Below, piece by piece: positions 38,621-51,737 of a stretch of 64,000 nt of DNA. Below the pieces are notes generated by a model. It was given only the letters and a program-made list of their open reading frames with translations. It did not search any database and had not been told where the DNA came from. This DNA comes from Heterodera schachtii. Taxonomy: Eukaryota; Nematoda; Chromadorea; Rhabditida; Heteroderidae. Within the stretch, counting starts at the first letter, position 1, and each line of letters opens with the position of its first letter. The position numbers and the translations under genes are program-made. The DNA lies in assembly GCA_023374025.1 (NCBI GenBank), contig SIJG01000012.1:1846503-1910502 (forward strand), written 5' to 3'.

Positions 38621-40145
38621 ATTGCTCAATATTTGCTAAGAAAATATTGGAAAGGAAATGTACTTCATTTGTTTTTGCCATTCTAATTAATGTAAAATAT
38701 TTCTGTTTTGGATGAAAAATGCATTAATAAATCTGTTCTGATTTTTTATGTTTGTACTGACTTTTTTATAAACAAAAACCAGGACCGGGACTTACCGGGA
38801 CCAGAAAATGTTTCTGGGTTTGTGTCAAAAAGGCCAATTTAGCTGATGGGAGCCGTTCTAATAGAGGTTTTTGGACAAATGCCAAAATACGGACATAAAA
38901 TATGGACTTAAATGCAGAAAATAATATAGAAATTTTCCTTCCCGCTAAATTTTCTTCTTATTTAATTTTCCATAAATTATGCTATCGCTTTCATTTTAGA
39001 ATTTTAATTTGCAAAATTTGAATCGAATTAATAAAATGCCTCATAAGTTTTTTACATAATATCAAAATATTATATAAATTTTGAATATTCTTTTAAATTT
39101 TTTCGAATTAAATTAATTTTAACAATTTTTGGATAATATTTAAAAAATTTAATTCTATTTACATATTGGCGAATATGTATTTGATTTAAGGAAATTTAAA
39201 ATTGATATTAGATTTATATATTCTTTTTCATTTAATATTCTTTCTTAAACATATTATTTATATATTTTCAAGTTTCATTTTCATTTAAAGCAATTGAAAT
39301 CAATTGATTTTTATTGTTTCTTTATATTTTTCATTATTATGCGTATATTTAAAATATTTGCCGTATTATTTAGATAATCTTGTTTAATATTTAATGTGCT
39401 TTTTATTTGGAATTAATTTTCAAAACTAAAATTAATACCATTTCTTAAAGGTTTTGGCAAAAATTCTTGTTTTTAAATTAATAAAAACAATCAAATTCCG
39501 TTATAATCATTTTCCAAATTTTTTAAGTCACATGAATTTTGGAAACACAAATAAATAAAAATAAGAATGAATTATTTACCTCACAAATTATAATTTCCTT
39601 GCCTTTCGGCACCGCTAGACTCGGCACATCTTTTAATTTGATTTTAAAAGTGCTTCTAAAAGAGTTTGGTTAATGAAAATTGTGCAAAATTTTGAAATTA
39701 TTCCAACACAGCTATGAATTGTCCATATTTTTCTCCCAATTTTGGCCCATATTTCGGTATTTTTCGCCTCAAAAAATCATGCCAAGCTTTTGTTCTGATC
39801 ATAATTCATAATTTTTTTGAGTATCTTCAGTTGGTTTAAAATGGTAATAAGAGTAAACTTTTATTAACAATTATAGCATCATAAATCAATTTAAATTTTT
39901 ATTAAAATTCACATTAAACATTAGTTAAGATTTTTGGGCTCGACTATTGCTGTATTTGAAAGGTCTTACGGATCAGATAAAAAATTTTTACTTGAATTTT
40001 TATCTTCTCCGTTAATTTTAATTTTTAGTTTAAATTTTTTAAATTTAATGTTTTCAATAATTAGTATTTATCTGATAGTTTGTATTAATTTATTATAAAT
40101 TAATCTTGCATCGTACGAGCTAATGCGAAGTTGTTTCTCAGCCGC

Positions 40146-40235
40146 CTAGGAATTTTTTTCTAAAATTTTCCCGATTTTATGACATTTTGACTTTACCGAC
40201 CACCATGAAGAAGTGATTTGACCAAGTTGGAGTAA
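40146..40235. repeat. Dispersed repeat, second copy
   Basis: CCTAGGAATTTTTTTCTAAA and the following text, including GTGATTTGACCAAGTTGG, parallels 38055-38150. It lies just upstream of the palindrome-rich element. Confidence 0.6.
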
Positions 40236-40400
40236 GAGACTTTTATGTTCAGCTTCAAAAATAAGTTGTATAATTAACTTAACTTTTAATCACCATCAAA
40301 ATGTAAATAAGAATTTTTCTGAGTTTTGTGCAAACTATGAAATAGTTTTTCAAGTTAGAATCATGATTTTTTCTGCCCTCTTTTAAGCAAATTCTGATAT

Positions 40401-40963
40401 CAAGGCCTATTAGAATTAACATCACATCACTGATGTGATGATATGATAAATCAAATGCATGTTAGAATCAGTGTCATTTCGTCACATCGCTGATGCATCA
40501 GCTTGTCATATGATGATGTAAAATAATGTTTCACCATTAGGAATTTGTTTTTAGGCATAAAAAATCGCAAATATGCACAAAAACCCCACAAATAGGCAAA
40601 AAAAAATATTTTTTTAACGCTATTTTGGTGAAAAACACGTAAAAAACTCATACGTGGTTCGAAGAAGTTATTTTTGGCACAGTGAATGACAAGCATCATA
40701 TGATTTGAAAAGATAATTCAAACACGCGTATGACTAATCGTACGATTGTCATACGCCGCATACGAAGTGATTGTCTGATATGAGGATCATATCCCTCATG
40801 TGATTATATGATATATTCTAACGCGCGTATGACAATATGATGTGATAAATCAGACGCGGAGCTGATTAATCGTATGTTTTAATTCTAACAGGGGTCCTAC
40901 GTCTGATAAATCATATCGTCATATCATCACATCACTGATGTGATGTTAATTCTGTTAGGCCCC
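40401..40963. mobile_element. Palindrome-rich non-autonomous element
   Basis: The left end (GGCCTATTAGAATTAACATC then ACATCACTGATGTGATG) is matched inverted by the right end (CATCACTGATGTGATG then TTAATTCTGTTAGGCC), about 45 bp in all. Inside lie many short motifs in both orientations: CATCACATCACTGATGTGATG-like palindromes, ATGATAAATCAAATGC / GTGATAAATCAGACGC, and CGCGTATGAC twice. The middle (40530-40660) resembles the interior of the element at 50979. No target duplication could be identified and there is no coding capacity. Confidence 0.75.
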
Positions 40964-43252
40964 AGGCGACTTATTCACAAAAAGACGAATAAATAATAAT
41001 TAGCAAGATTTTGAAAATTTTTATAAGATAGAACAAATGGGGATAAATATTTTGCTTCCTTTATGTCGTCAAAATTGTATAGATAAATACATTTTTTTAA
41101 ATAAATTAATGATTTATTAAATATTCAATAAAATGGAAAAAAATTTGGCAGAAGTAAATTAATTTATTAATTTTCTTTGAATATTTTGGTAATTACCAAA
41201 ACCTTATTGTTTTAAATCCAAAAAATTATAGATTTAGTTTTCTACAACATTTATAAAAATAATTTTAATTATTCTGTATTATATTTATAGTATTATGGAA
41301 GAAAATATAAATCTGATTACATGACAATTGAAGTCAATCCTAATATAAAAATTTATAGATTTAATGCCAAGCGCGAATTTATTTATTTGCTAATCTAAAT
41401 TATATTTAATTTGGATTATTTTATTGATTTATTATTATTGTTTAAATTCTTTAAAGCCAAGTTCTAATCATGCTCAAGTAATTTATTATTGAAATAAAAT
41501 AAATAAAATTTTCAATAATTGAGAATTTTTAAATTATTGATATTACATTTAAAAAATATTCAAGCAATCATTGTTAATAATTTTATAAATAATTTCTTTT
41601 AATTCAATCATTGCGAAAAAATTATATGCAAAATCTTGGGAAAATAATAATATTTGTATATTTTATTATTTTCGCCAAAGAGTTAATAAATTAGTAGCAA
41701 AAACATAAGAATTCATATACAAATGTTAAACAAAAAAAAACTAATAATAATTATAGAAAACATAAAAAATTGGTAATTTTAATAATTCACAAATAATCAT
41801 TAAGGATCAAAAAAATAAAAATAATGCATTTTTATTAATATAAAAACAGCTGCCCCAACTGAGCATGATTAACAAAGTATTGATAAAACTAAAAATGGAA
41901 AAAATAATTTTCAAATTTTCAAATTTTCTTTTTGGAAAAACAAATTACAGTCTTCACAATGATCAGAATAATGGATATTCGACTAAAAAATACTATCAAT
42001 TGAACAAACAATTTATAATTAATCGCACTATGAATAAAAAATAGCAAAAAATAAATGAAATAACGATTATTACACAAAATCTTCACAGAAAAGAGTAAAG
42101 AGTAAGGAGAAATTCAAAATAAAATTTGTATAAAAAATATAAAGTAAATTATTACAATTTTTATAATTAAGAAATTCATTATTACTAATTATTGAAACAA
42201 AACATAATATTGATTTATAATTTATTCACTTTCTTTATTATATTTATAAAACAAATATGAAATTTTCTTAAGTAATAAAAATAACATATAGAAAAAATGC
42301 AATTATTAATATAGAAAATGATGCCATAACAACTGAAAATACTCTTCCGATGGACATGAAAAAAAAAAATAATAGTTTCATATTTCAATTAACAATTAAT
42401 ATAAATTTTTAAATAAAATAAAAAAGGAGAAGAAATGAAGTGGAAAGGTAAATTAAAATATAATTTATGGATAATTATTATAAAAAATTCATATTAATCA
42501 ATTAAAAAAGTAAAATATTCAAGTAACCAAATAAAACTTAAATGAATATTTATAAAAATAAAATAAATAAAATTGAATGGAAGCTAATTGAAAATTATTA
42601 TTTTTTCAATTCTAAAATTATCAATAAAAAAATAAATTATTAAGCATTTAATTTTCAAATTAAGAGACAAATAATTAATTTAGATGGGTTTCATAAAATC
42701 AAAAATAAAATTACCCATCAAATGTTTTTATTATTACATTAAACTAAATGCCAACGGGAAATAAAATATTGATACTCACTAAACCTAAAAAACATTTAAA
42801 AAGGTAAGAATTTAACAACTTAAAGTTTACTGCTCAAACAAAAGGAAAAAAGAAATAAATTTTTAAATTATAATAAAGCAAGAAAATGACCAAATATAAA
42901 TTAATTTTATATTTAGACTTTTGACTAATATTAATTAAGCAGAAATATATTAAATTTGTCACCAACACACGGATGGAAAACCAGTTCGGAAAAAACATGA
43001 GACAAATATAGCAGCATAAATAAATTAATGATTTTCAAATAAAAAACAAAAATATAAATAAATAAATAACAAAATGCGTTAAAAAACAGTCTAATTAATT
43101 TCACAATTAATTTTTTTTTTGTCTAAGATACAAAAAATAAAAATATTATTAAATTTAAATTAAATATTAACCAACATATAAACTTTAGTAATGATATAAA
43201 AAAAATTCTATATAATAAATGATCTTAAAAAATATTAAGTGATCGATGAAAT
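40964..43252. other. A+T-rich intergenic DNA
   Basis: No recognised gene or element, up to the 8-bp duplication GATGAAAT at 43245-43252. Confidence 0.5.
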
Positions 43253-43522
43253 TAGGGTTCAGCCCCGTCCCCGATCTGCCCGGTCCCCGACCCCGACATT
43301 TTTGGGCCTATTCCCCGCCCCGACCCCCGACATGTCGCTCCCCGAGGTCCCCGTCCCACGACTTTTTGCTCCCCGGCCCCCCGACCCATAATCGGGGAAT
43401 CTAGGACCCCAGTGTTGTAAAAATTTAAAAGTTATTTGATTCACGAAGGGGGGAAAATATTGAAAATTTTTGAAATTTTAGCAAATTTTCTTAATAAAAT
43501 TCAATAAAAATTTCGAAAAAAC

Positions 43523-43548
43523 TCCGGCGGCGGATATCGGCACCTACG
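43523..43548 (+). repeat. Hairpin module copy 1 (degenerate)
   Basis: Left arm CCGGCGG intact, TATCGGCA centre intact, right arm CCTACGG degraded. Confidence 0.6.
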
Positions 43549-43657
43549 GCCACCAAAAGTATTAAATTTTCTTAATAAATTATCCAAAAATCACAAAAGT
43601 TGGTTTTTTTTTGACAAATTATGTTAACAAATGTCACTTAAATTTTCAAAATTTTTT

Positions 43658-43683
43658 CCGGCGGCGCCTATCGGCACCCCCCA
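43658..43683 (+). repeat. Hairpin module copy 2 (right arm lost)
   Basis: Left arm CCGGCGG and GCCTATCGGC centre intact, right arm changed to CCCCCCA. About 135 bp after copy 1. Confidence 0.65.
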
Positions 43684-44118
43684 TTTGTTCCGCGAAAAGT
43701 TTTTTGAAAAAAGCACACGCAAAAAAAGTTTTGAAAAAGCAAAAAAAATGTAGTGAATTTGACATTCAGACCCCTTCGCAAAATGGTACTGGTCCCCCCC
43801 CCCCCCCCCTCGACTACCCCCAGACCCATGAGCGAAAATTTCGCTTGATTCCACCCCTTTCTAATTATGATAAAGACTAACTTGGACGCATTCTTGCTTG
43901 CGCTAACCTTTGAATTAGATTAGTGAAAAAAAAGAAAATTTACGAGCATTTTAAAAGAAAAATTGGGTTTTTCGTTAAAAAATTTTGTTGATCACTATCC
44001 GATCGGGGTCCCCGACCCCGTCAATTGAGCTCCTCCCCGCCCCGACCCCCGACATGTCGCCCCCCGAGGTCCCCGGCCCCCGTCTTTTTGCCCCCCGAGG
44101 GCTCGGGGCTGAACCCTA

Positions 44119-47100
44119 GATGAAATGATTGAGCGCCGTTGGCGGGGCGATTTACCGGAACACTTGATAATTGTATAAAAAATTATATTAAACAAAAAAA
44201 AACAGTCAAATAAATGCGGCTTTATATTCAAAAAATATTAAAAAAAATAATTTCTTTCATTTTTTACAAAAAAAAAAAGAATTAATAATTAAATATACTT
44301 ATTATGATTAATAAAATGTAAATTAATTATTTTAATTAGAAAAATTGAAGAATTATAAAAGAAATTGAAATATTTGTGAAATTAATGATTCAAAAAATAA
44401 AAAATTCTACTAATAAAATTTAATTTTAAAAAATAAGAAAACAAATTAGCAATTAAATACCATAGCAAAATGGGAATATATAACTTAAAAATTAAAAAAT
44501 AATAATTTTTTTTTACTAATATTAACATAAAAAATCTATATCTAAAAATATATAATAATTCTAGTTATTTATATATATAACTAATTTAATTGAATTAAAT
44601 AACAAATATGAAAATTTATTTTGAGTCAAAAATAAATTTAAATAAATGTAAAATTCTGAAAATAAATTATCTAAACCTAAATAGTAAAAAAATGGTTTTT
44701 GAATTAAAGAAATTATTATTAAAAAGTGAAGAGCGAAAATTAAACAATGAATGAAATGGGGAGCCATGATTCGAACAGCTAAAAATACTATATTTAAAAA
44801 CATTAACATAATTTCAGCAATTAATTGTGAACAATAAAATAAATATAAAAATTAATTGACTTAATGTATACAAAATAAATGAGAAATAAAATAAACAAGA
44901 AAAAATAATTTGATTATTATGAAAATAAAGTTTTAAAGAAAATTAAAAAAAGATTAATAAATAATTAAGAAAACAAAAAAATTCATATAAAAATGAAAAT
45001 ATTTTTAAATTGAAACTAATAAAAATAAATTTAATTTATTTATTTAAAAAATAAAATTAAAAAAGTGATTCTCATAATAATTGATTTTATAGTGATTTAG
45101 ATATACGAAGTCTCTTGTGCTCCTTTGTCAGTTAATGAATATTTTCAGTAATATTATTTCTTAATTGGATTAAAACATTTTTATTATTTTGCTTTTTAAT
45201 TTGATTACTTGCATTTGTCTGCGCTCGTAGAAAAAATATTTAAACACTTTAACTTGTGTGTTAACTTAAATATAATTAATGTCTGACAGTAATTAAAAAA
45301 TTTATTATATATTTTTATAAAATCAATATAAAAATAAATAATGTTTTATTTTTATTTATTATTCAAAATAATTTTTTTGCATATTTTAATTTTATAATAT
45401 TTTTAAAATATTCTGTTGCAATTTTTAATTTTTTTTAATTTTTGTGGTAATGACTATATATTTTTTTAATTGCTTTTTTGTTTGAATTAGGACTTAAACA
45501 AAAAATACAGAAAAATTAAAAACCAAAACTGATCAAAAATTGATATTATTCAACAATTTATTTCAATGGCAAACGAAATAAATAAAAAAAGAAATATTCA
45601 GCCAAAGATGGGATGAAAATTATGCAGAAAATAGAGCGAAATTGGAGTTGGCGATGCAGAGATTAAAAAATGGAAAAAGCAATTTGGCATTTTGAGCAAA
45701 AAAGCGGAGGAAAAAAAAATTAAATTTTTGGAAAATTAAGAGAAAATCCAAAAAAAAAACAGATCAATTTCAATTTTTCTTAAAATTTTAGTTTTATTTA
45801 TTTGTTAATTAGCCCTAATTCAATAATCAAAATAAAAATATTAATATTTTCATTTTTAGGGTTTATTTTCCAAAAAATGATTTTTTATCTTTTTATTTTT
45901 AAAAATGAAAATTATATTTTTTCACTACTGAAAAACTTATTTAAATAAAAATTATATTTGTACTTTGATTATTAATTAATTAAAATAAAGAACAAAAATA
46001 AAATAAAAAATTTAAATTAATATTTTGACGATTATCTTTATTTATTATTTTATCAAAAAATTTATATTAGATTTATAATCATAAGAAAGGTAAAAAATAT
46101 TTAAAATTGAGTCTTAAATGATCGAAAGTTGATTATAAATTATTTTTTATCAACTGCTTATGTATACAGATTTATTTTTGTTAAATAAAAGTTTATTTCA
46201 TTATTCAGACACAGGTAAATTTCATAAGATGAATAATAATAATTTTTAAATAATAATTGAAATAATAATTTGCGTAGCCAACTAAATTTAATTTTCATAT
46301 TTTCAAAAAAAATTTATTTTAAAATATTAAAATTAAAAAATGTGGCTTGTTAAATGTTTTTGGTCTATCAATTATAATTTTACAAATTTCTAGTTTATAA
46401 ATATTCAAAAATTTGAATAAAAAAAGGCTGTGTTTAAAATATATGACTATGAAAAAATGATAAGAAACTTTTATTTAAAATATTGAAAAAATCATTTATT
46501 GATTTTAAAACCCAATAATTATGTAGTAAAATTTCTTACATTAAAAAACAATATTCTGAAAGATTTACAAAATTTTTAATTAATTCTCAAAAGTAAAATG
46601 ATAAGAATGAATTTATAGACACTTTAGAAAATTATTATAACAAAACACAAATTAATAAAAAAGAAATGAATAAAGAAAGATGCTTGTGCACTTTTTCTGC
46701 AAGACCTAAAAGTCGGTTGTCAAAAAGTTATTATTAAAAAATATAAATTATCAGATATAATTATTAAAAAGATTCTGGCAGAACATAAATTATAACGAAA
46801 ATAAAGCTTTACAAAGAATTCTATTTCTTTGCAATCACTTTCTTCTAAAATTAACTATTTAAGCAATTCAATTAATTTTCTTTATTTACTAATAAACTTT
46901 TAAATGTATTTATAATATATCTCAATAATTTCAGCGGAACATGAGATATAGAAAAAAATAGAAACAAAACATCCTTAAAAATATAAAATTAATAAATAAT
47001 TATTAAAAAAATGAAAGTTATAAAAAAAAAATAAATGTTTAAACAAGTAACACACGAATAAATTTTATGACTAGAAAATTTTAAATGTTTATATTAATTT

Positions 47101-49970
47101 TCGAATACCATTGCAAAAACATATTGAAATTGTGCCAAGTTTTTCTTGGAAGTTTTAAGAAAAGCCCACTTGGCAGTTTTGAAGAAACGACCCAGCACGG
47201 TCACAAGGTAATAAAATTATTTATGATCATTTCTATTTGCATTTGCTAATTGCAGTTGCTTAGATTGCATCGATTTCTTGCCAGTTTATTCTGTATCGAT
47301 TTCATTTTAAATAATTTTATTCTTGTTCCAAATTTTTTTTTCTCTTTAAAATGATCATATTTTCATTTTGCATCTATAAAAGTTAATACATTAATATGAA
47401 AACTCAGCTTTATTGATTTTTAGAATTTTCTAGATTCATTATTTAAGCATGCACCTTTAATAAACATATATAAATATTAATGATGTTTTTCAAAAAAAAG
47501 GATTTACCAATAATTTAAACACGTAATTAATTTGCATTTGTTGGCAAGCAAATTTTTATGCAAATATTGAAAAACCAATTTAGTAATTGAATAAAGTAAA
47601 TTTTAAAAAATACAAACATATACTTCAGGTGATGGTGGGATTCTCAAATGAAACTTTGTAAGTATGAACCCATGGGTTGTATTGTAAAAATTTAAGATTA
47701 AAATATAACCATTATTATTTTTATACGAATTTATTTTTTCCTCATACAGTCAATTTTTTTCGATTTAATTGATTATTTTAAATATAGTAAACTAATATTT
47801 ATATTCGAAAATCGAAAAATTATTAAAATTGCTTCATTATCTATTTTTTGTGAAAAAATTTGAATTTTTCGTTAGATTTGAGATTAAGCACATTACTTAA
47901 TTTCAATTTGGCCGACAAATGATTTTATTAAGTTACAAAATAATATAAATTTTAATATTAATTGTGATATTTCTTGTAAAATATGAATGAGGTCAAATAA
48001 TTATTATTAATTTTAGAAGTTTTTGAAATTTCTTGGCAATTTCGCTGATTTTGTTAAATTATTTGATTGCGTATGTTATTAATCCTTTGCCGCTTCAAAT
48101 ATTAACCGCAGAGCGGCAACGAAAAATTGAATTAGGTAATATAACACTTCTATTTTTCAATAACTACAATTTATATTTATTTTTTTAACTCATTCTTTTT
48201 ATTTGGTTGTATTTTTAAGTTTTCTAAAACTTGCTTAAAATAATATATTAATTAAAGTATGAATTAATTAAATTGAATATTCATAATTCTTTTGTTTGGG
48301 TTATCGTCGATATAAAATAACGGCTGACTTTTTAAAATGTACTAGAATGTTTATATTCATTTATTTGGTTCTTAATTTTTTATTTTCCTTAATATATTTA
48401 GGTATTTTTCTTTGATTATTTTAAAAAGTTAAAATAAATACAGCTTTTTAATGTATGATTTCTTGCAGAGTGGTTTTTTTCGCTCATAAAAAATCATCTA
48501 ATATTTATTTTGTATAAAAAGAAATTAAGAGGATTTCATAAATTGAATTTGTATTTTTTCCAAAAGTGATTTATAAATCTTATTAAAAAATTAATTTATT
48601 ATCATTTTTAAGTTTTTTATTGAAAATAAATCTTTACCAATAAAGCAAATTTTTATTTTATAAAAATATAATAATAAAGAAAATAATAAATATTTTACTT
48701 TTTTTATGTTTATATCAATGAATAAATAATTGAAATTTTACTATTATTTTCTTATCGGTTAAATTTTTTTTTTGCATCTTGCGTCAAACTATTTTTTAAT
48801 ATTGTCTTATTTATTTATTTCCTTCAAATATATTAAATTTTGGATAATTTTATTTTGTTTTATTATTATTATTATGTTTTTTAATTTGATTTTCTTATTA
48901 AATTATGATATTTCATTTTTTTGACAAAATTTCATTCGATAAAATATTGATGTTATTATTTACGATATTTTATGAAAAACCATTATATTTATTTTACTAT
49001 ATTCAGCAGAACAAAGACGCAGAATGTCGGTGTTTGTTATAATTATATTATCGTAATTATAATATCATCATTAATTATATGTTTAATTTTTAATATTTCA
49101 ATTTCTTTGACACGCTTCTCTTGGCTTGCTTTTGAAGATTTGTTGCGCGTGGCATACGAAACTTTTTTTTTAAACTTTTCTTTGATTTAATGTTAAATTT
49201 TATGTTCATAATTGTTTGGTCATTATTTAATTAAATACTTTATTTTAATTTTATTTTAAATCTTATGTTTGATAAGTTTCGTCCGAATGACGGCACTGAT
49301 TTGAAATTTGATTTTTACCACCTAAAATTTTTTCTTTTTCCATAATGTTTAATTATTGGGCTATTCATTTATAAATATATATTTAGCGAAATTCATACAA
49401 CTAAAAAATCATATAAAAATTTATTTTGTATTATTATAATAATTATTAATTATCATCGTTTTATAGATGAATTAAAATTGCTGATTGTTTATGAAGTGAA
49501 AATTTCATTTTTTATAGATTTATTAAAAGGAATAATTAATTTTTAATTAGCATACATTATTTTCTGCTATTAGAGTTTAGAGTACAGGGGTGTGTGGCGG
49601 CTTAAAAACACCTAACATTTTGCCCGGATTATGCTTCTTAATTTTATTCATTTTTCTTTTATTATTTTTTCGTATTTATTCAAGTTATCTTCCGGCTATC
49701 ATACCATACTTTGATTATCAAATGTTGTTGCGGAAAATAAAAATGGATACAAATATGTAAATAATAAAAAAAATTCTAGAACATTTTAAAATGTCAGTCG
49801 TTAGTTACATCTATGAAAACCCAAACAAAAGTGTTACGAATATTCAATTAATTTTTTCATAGTCTCATTAATATATTAATTTTAAGCAAGATTTTAGAAG
49901 AGTTAAAAATAGAAGCAAATAAAATGAATGATTAAAAAAAATAAATACATATAAATTTTCCTTCTTGAAA
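44119..49970. other. A+T-rich DNA with weak exon-like islands and a repeat scrap
   Basis: No recognised gene. Candidate islands: 45582-45695 on + (FSQRWDENYAENRAKLELAM then a TGA, charged and helix-like) and 47085-47240 on + (ATG frame including KKSPLGSFEETTQHGHK, with a donor-like AAG|GTAATA near 47208). 47631-47690 is a fragment of the foldback arm at 5217 (GATGGTGGGATT, AAATGAAACTTTGTA). Everything else is background. Confidence 0.4.
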
Positions 49971-50212
49971 TTTTGGGGATACGACATTTGATGAACTCGA
50001 CATTTGGGGACCCCACATTTGGGGATTTTATTAACTCAAAAAAAAATTTATCCAAATTAGTTACGTCTGCTTTAGCCAGAGTTAATTCCATTGCAAGAAA
50101 AAACAAATTAATATTTTTAAAATTAACTCTGTTTCCGGACTCACCGCGAGAAGGTAGCAGAATTTTGAGCCCATAACCACAACACAATAGACAAATCACA
50201 ATACATTTTAGT

Positions 50213-50413
50213 ATGTACAATACACTCTTTCCAATATCAGAAATTTTGGTTGAAGACTTTGGTGCGATTGAGAACCCAAAGGATGATGAGATTCTTATCA
50301 TCTCAGGTCTTTGTAATACAGATTTATACGCAATGATTTTGAGAATTGGGACGACCCAAATGGTGATTAATTCTGTTTTCACATCCCGTTGGCCCTTGGG
50401 AAAGGCGTTTTAA
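50213..50413 (+). CDS. ORF in the foldback loop, 66 aa, unidentified
   Basis: ATG at 50213 to TAA at 50411-50413. It starts in the left arm and fills the loop. The residue mix is balanced (VEDFGAIENPKDDEILIISG, then LCNTDLYAMILRIGTTQMV), unlike the composition-driven frames around it. It could be a captured host exon, an element gene or chance. The opposite strand is also open here (49903-50382), so the strand is not certain. Confidence 0.25.
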   Translation: MYNTLFPISEILVEDFGAIENPKDDEILIISGLCNTDLYAMILRIGTTQMVINSVFTSRWPLGKAF

Positions 50414-50644
50414 ATAAAAATTGGAAAGGGTGTACTGTACATACTAAAATTTATTAGATTTGTCTATTGTGTTGTGGTTAGTGTGGGCTTAAAATTCTGC
50501 TACCTCCTCGCGGTGAGTCTGGAAACAGAGTTAATTTTAAAAATATTTTTTTGTTTTTTCTTTCAATGGAATTAACTCTGGCTAAAGCAGACGTAACTTT
50601 GTCTGATTTGGATAAATTTTAATTTTTTTTTTGAGTTAATAAAA

Positions 50645-50880
50645 TCCCCAAATGTCGGGTCCCCAAAAGTCGTATCCCCAAAAGACGTTCGATCCCCAAA
50701 TGTCGGGTCCCCAAATGTCGGGATCCCCAAAAGTCGGGTCCCCAAATGTCGGGTTCCATAAGTGTCGGGTCCCCAAAAGTCGGGTCCCCAAATGTCGGGT
50801 TCCATAAGTGTCGGGTCCCCAAAAGTCGGGTCCCCAAATGTCGGGTCCCCGAGTTGCAAATCCCCAAAAGTCGCACCACG
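50645..50880. repeat. 15-bp tandem array, about 15 units
   Basis: Units of the form TCCCCAAATGTCGGG or TCCCCAAAAGTCGGG, with two TTCCATAAGTGTCGGG variants arranged as a higher-order block of about 60 bp. Because 15 is divisible by 3 and the unit lacks stops, all three minus-strand frames read through as five-residue repeats (DPTFG, PDIWG, TRHLG); these are not proteins. Confidence 0.95.
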
Positions 50881-51510
50881 AAAGTTTTGTAGCATTTTTT
50901 CTCCTCATATGATAGAAATAAAATTAGTATAAATTTAAAAAGTAGCGAGTTATTGAAAAAACTACTGATATCAATTATTAGGGCTTCTTTTTTACGCACA
51001 AAAAATCGCGAAATAGGCACCTAAAAAGGCAGAAAAAAATCGCAAAATAGGCATTAAATAGGCACAAAAAACCTCGAATAGACACTAAAATAGGCAAAAG
51101 AAATTTTTTATTTACGCTTTTTAGGTATTAAAACACGTAAAAACTTAAATGTTTCAAATGAAAATCAATTACCAAATAGTTTAAAGTTTTTTTCAGTTAA
51201 GCACAAATTTTTAAAGCAAAAATTTTTATTGAGAAAAAAAAATAATTAAATTTGGGATCTTTTTTTTAAATTTTTTCAATTCTTAGCAGGGCTGGGCGAA
51301 ACTTCGGCTTCGGCTTCGAAAACTTCGAAAACTTCGGGTTTTTTGGGCTTCGAACTTCGTGCTTCGGCTTCGGCTATTTTACCCGAAGTTTCGGGAAAAA
51401 TACACCCCTAAAGATTGAGTTTTCAATATGCAAATGCACCCCTAGTGATGGGCTTTTGATAAATTAAATTAATAGATATTTATTAATTTTTTTTTTTTTT
51501 TTGTGTTCAC

Positions 51511-51578
51511 ACGCATGGTCGAGTGGTAGTGCTCTTGGCTATTTTCATTATGTTTATCTTTGGATCTGTTCCCATCCA
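51511..51578 (+). repeat. tRNA-like module
   Basis: ATGGTCGAGTGGTAGTGCTC followed by TTGGCT matches the D-arm/anticodon side of the module at 5633-5690 (GTGGTAGTGCTCTTGGCT shared exactly). The box B side has decayed to GGATCTGTTCCCATCC. It is not a functional tRNA. Confidence 0.5.
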
Positions 51579-51711
51579 AGTACTTGTTTTTCTTCTAATT
51601 TTTCAAAGTTATTCCTTTTTTTGACGAAAATTTAATATAAATTTAACAATTAAAATCGCAAAATCTTTTCATTTTTGGACTAAATCTGTCACTAAAATTT
51701 GAAAATTTTCA

Positions 51712-51737
51712 CCGGCAGCGCCAATCGGCACTGCCGG
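51712..51737 (+). repeat. Hairpin module copy 3 (covarying stem)
   Basis: Arms CCGGCAG and CTGCCGG pair perfectly although both differ from the other copies (CCGGCGG / CCGCCGG) at the partner positions. Inner stem GCC/GGC, loop AATC. Confidence 0.8.

Larger units (their letters stand above)
43253..44118. mobile_element. hAT-type MITE (TAGGGTTCAGCCCCG ends), 866 bp
   Basis: TIRs are TAGGGTTCAGCCCCG at the left and its exact complement at the right. Perfect 8-bp duplications GATGAAAT lie at 43245-43252 and 44119-44126. Inside each TIR is a very G+C-rich block, and a ~65-bp part of it is repeated in DIRECT orientation at both ends (43311-43376 and 44037-44102; both contain CCCGACATGTCGC and CCCGAGGTCCCCG). 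The middle carries two copies of the G+C-rich hairpin module and a run of 16 C at 43794-43809. There is no transposase; apparent Gly/Arg/Pro-rich frames are products of the repeats. Confidence 0.92.
49971..50885. mobile_element. Foldback element with tandem-repeat arm
   Basis: The left arm 49971-50236 is repeated inverted in 50421-50660 (shared blocks: GCTTTAGCCAGAGTTAATTC / its complement, CAATAGACAAATC, CTCTTTCC). The right arm continues outward into a 15-bp tandem array that the left arm represents with only about three units. The loop (50237-50420) has higher G+C and an open frame. No transposase was found and target duplications are not clear. This architecture, long arms made partly of short tandem units, is that of foldback-type elements. 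Confidence 0.8.

Noticed and set aside
40401..40963. CRISPR-like array of spaced palindromes
   Set aside because: Units are not regularly spaced direct repeats, the genome is eukaryotic, and the block is bounded by inverted ends like a transposon.
43259..43444. Gly/Arg/Ser-rich frames in and near the 43.3-44.1 kb and 57.3 kb elements
   Set aside because: They coincide with the G+C-rich subterminal arrays of MITEs and have no conserved domain.
43794..43809. Run of 16 C
   Set aside because: A homopolymer inside a G+C-rich MITE; its length may be a sequencing or assembly error and it carries no evidence of function.
44760..44785. Possible tRNA T-arm (GTTCGAATC on the minus strand)
   Set aside because: The flanking bases do not form a T-stem and no D-arm or anticodon arm is present.
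50572..51020. Three overlapping minus-strand frames rich in GDPTFGD / PDIWG / TRHLG repeats
   Set aside because: They are the three frames of a stop-free 15-bp tandem DNA repeat, so the protein repeats are by-products.
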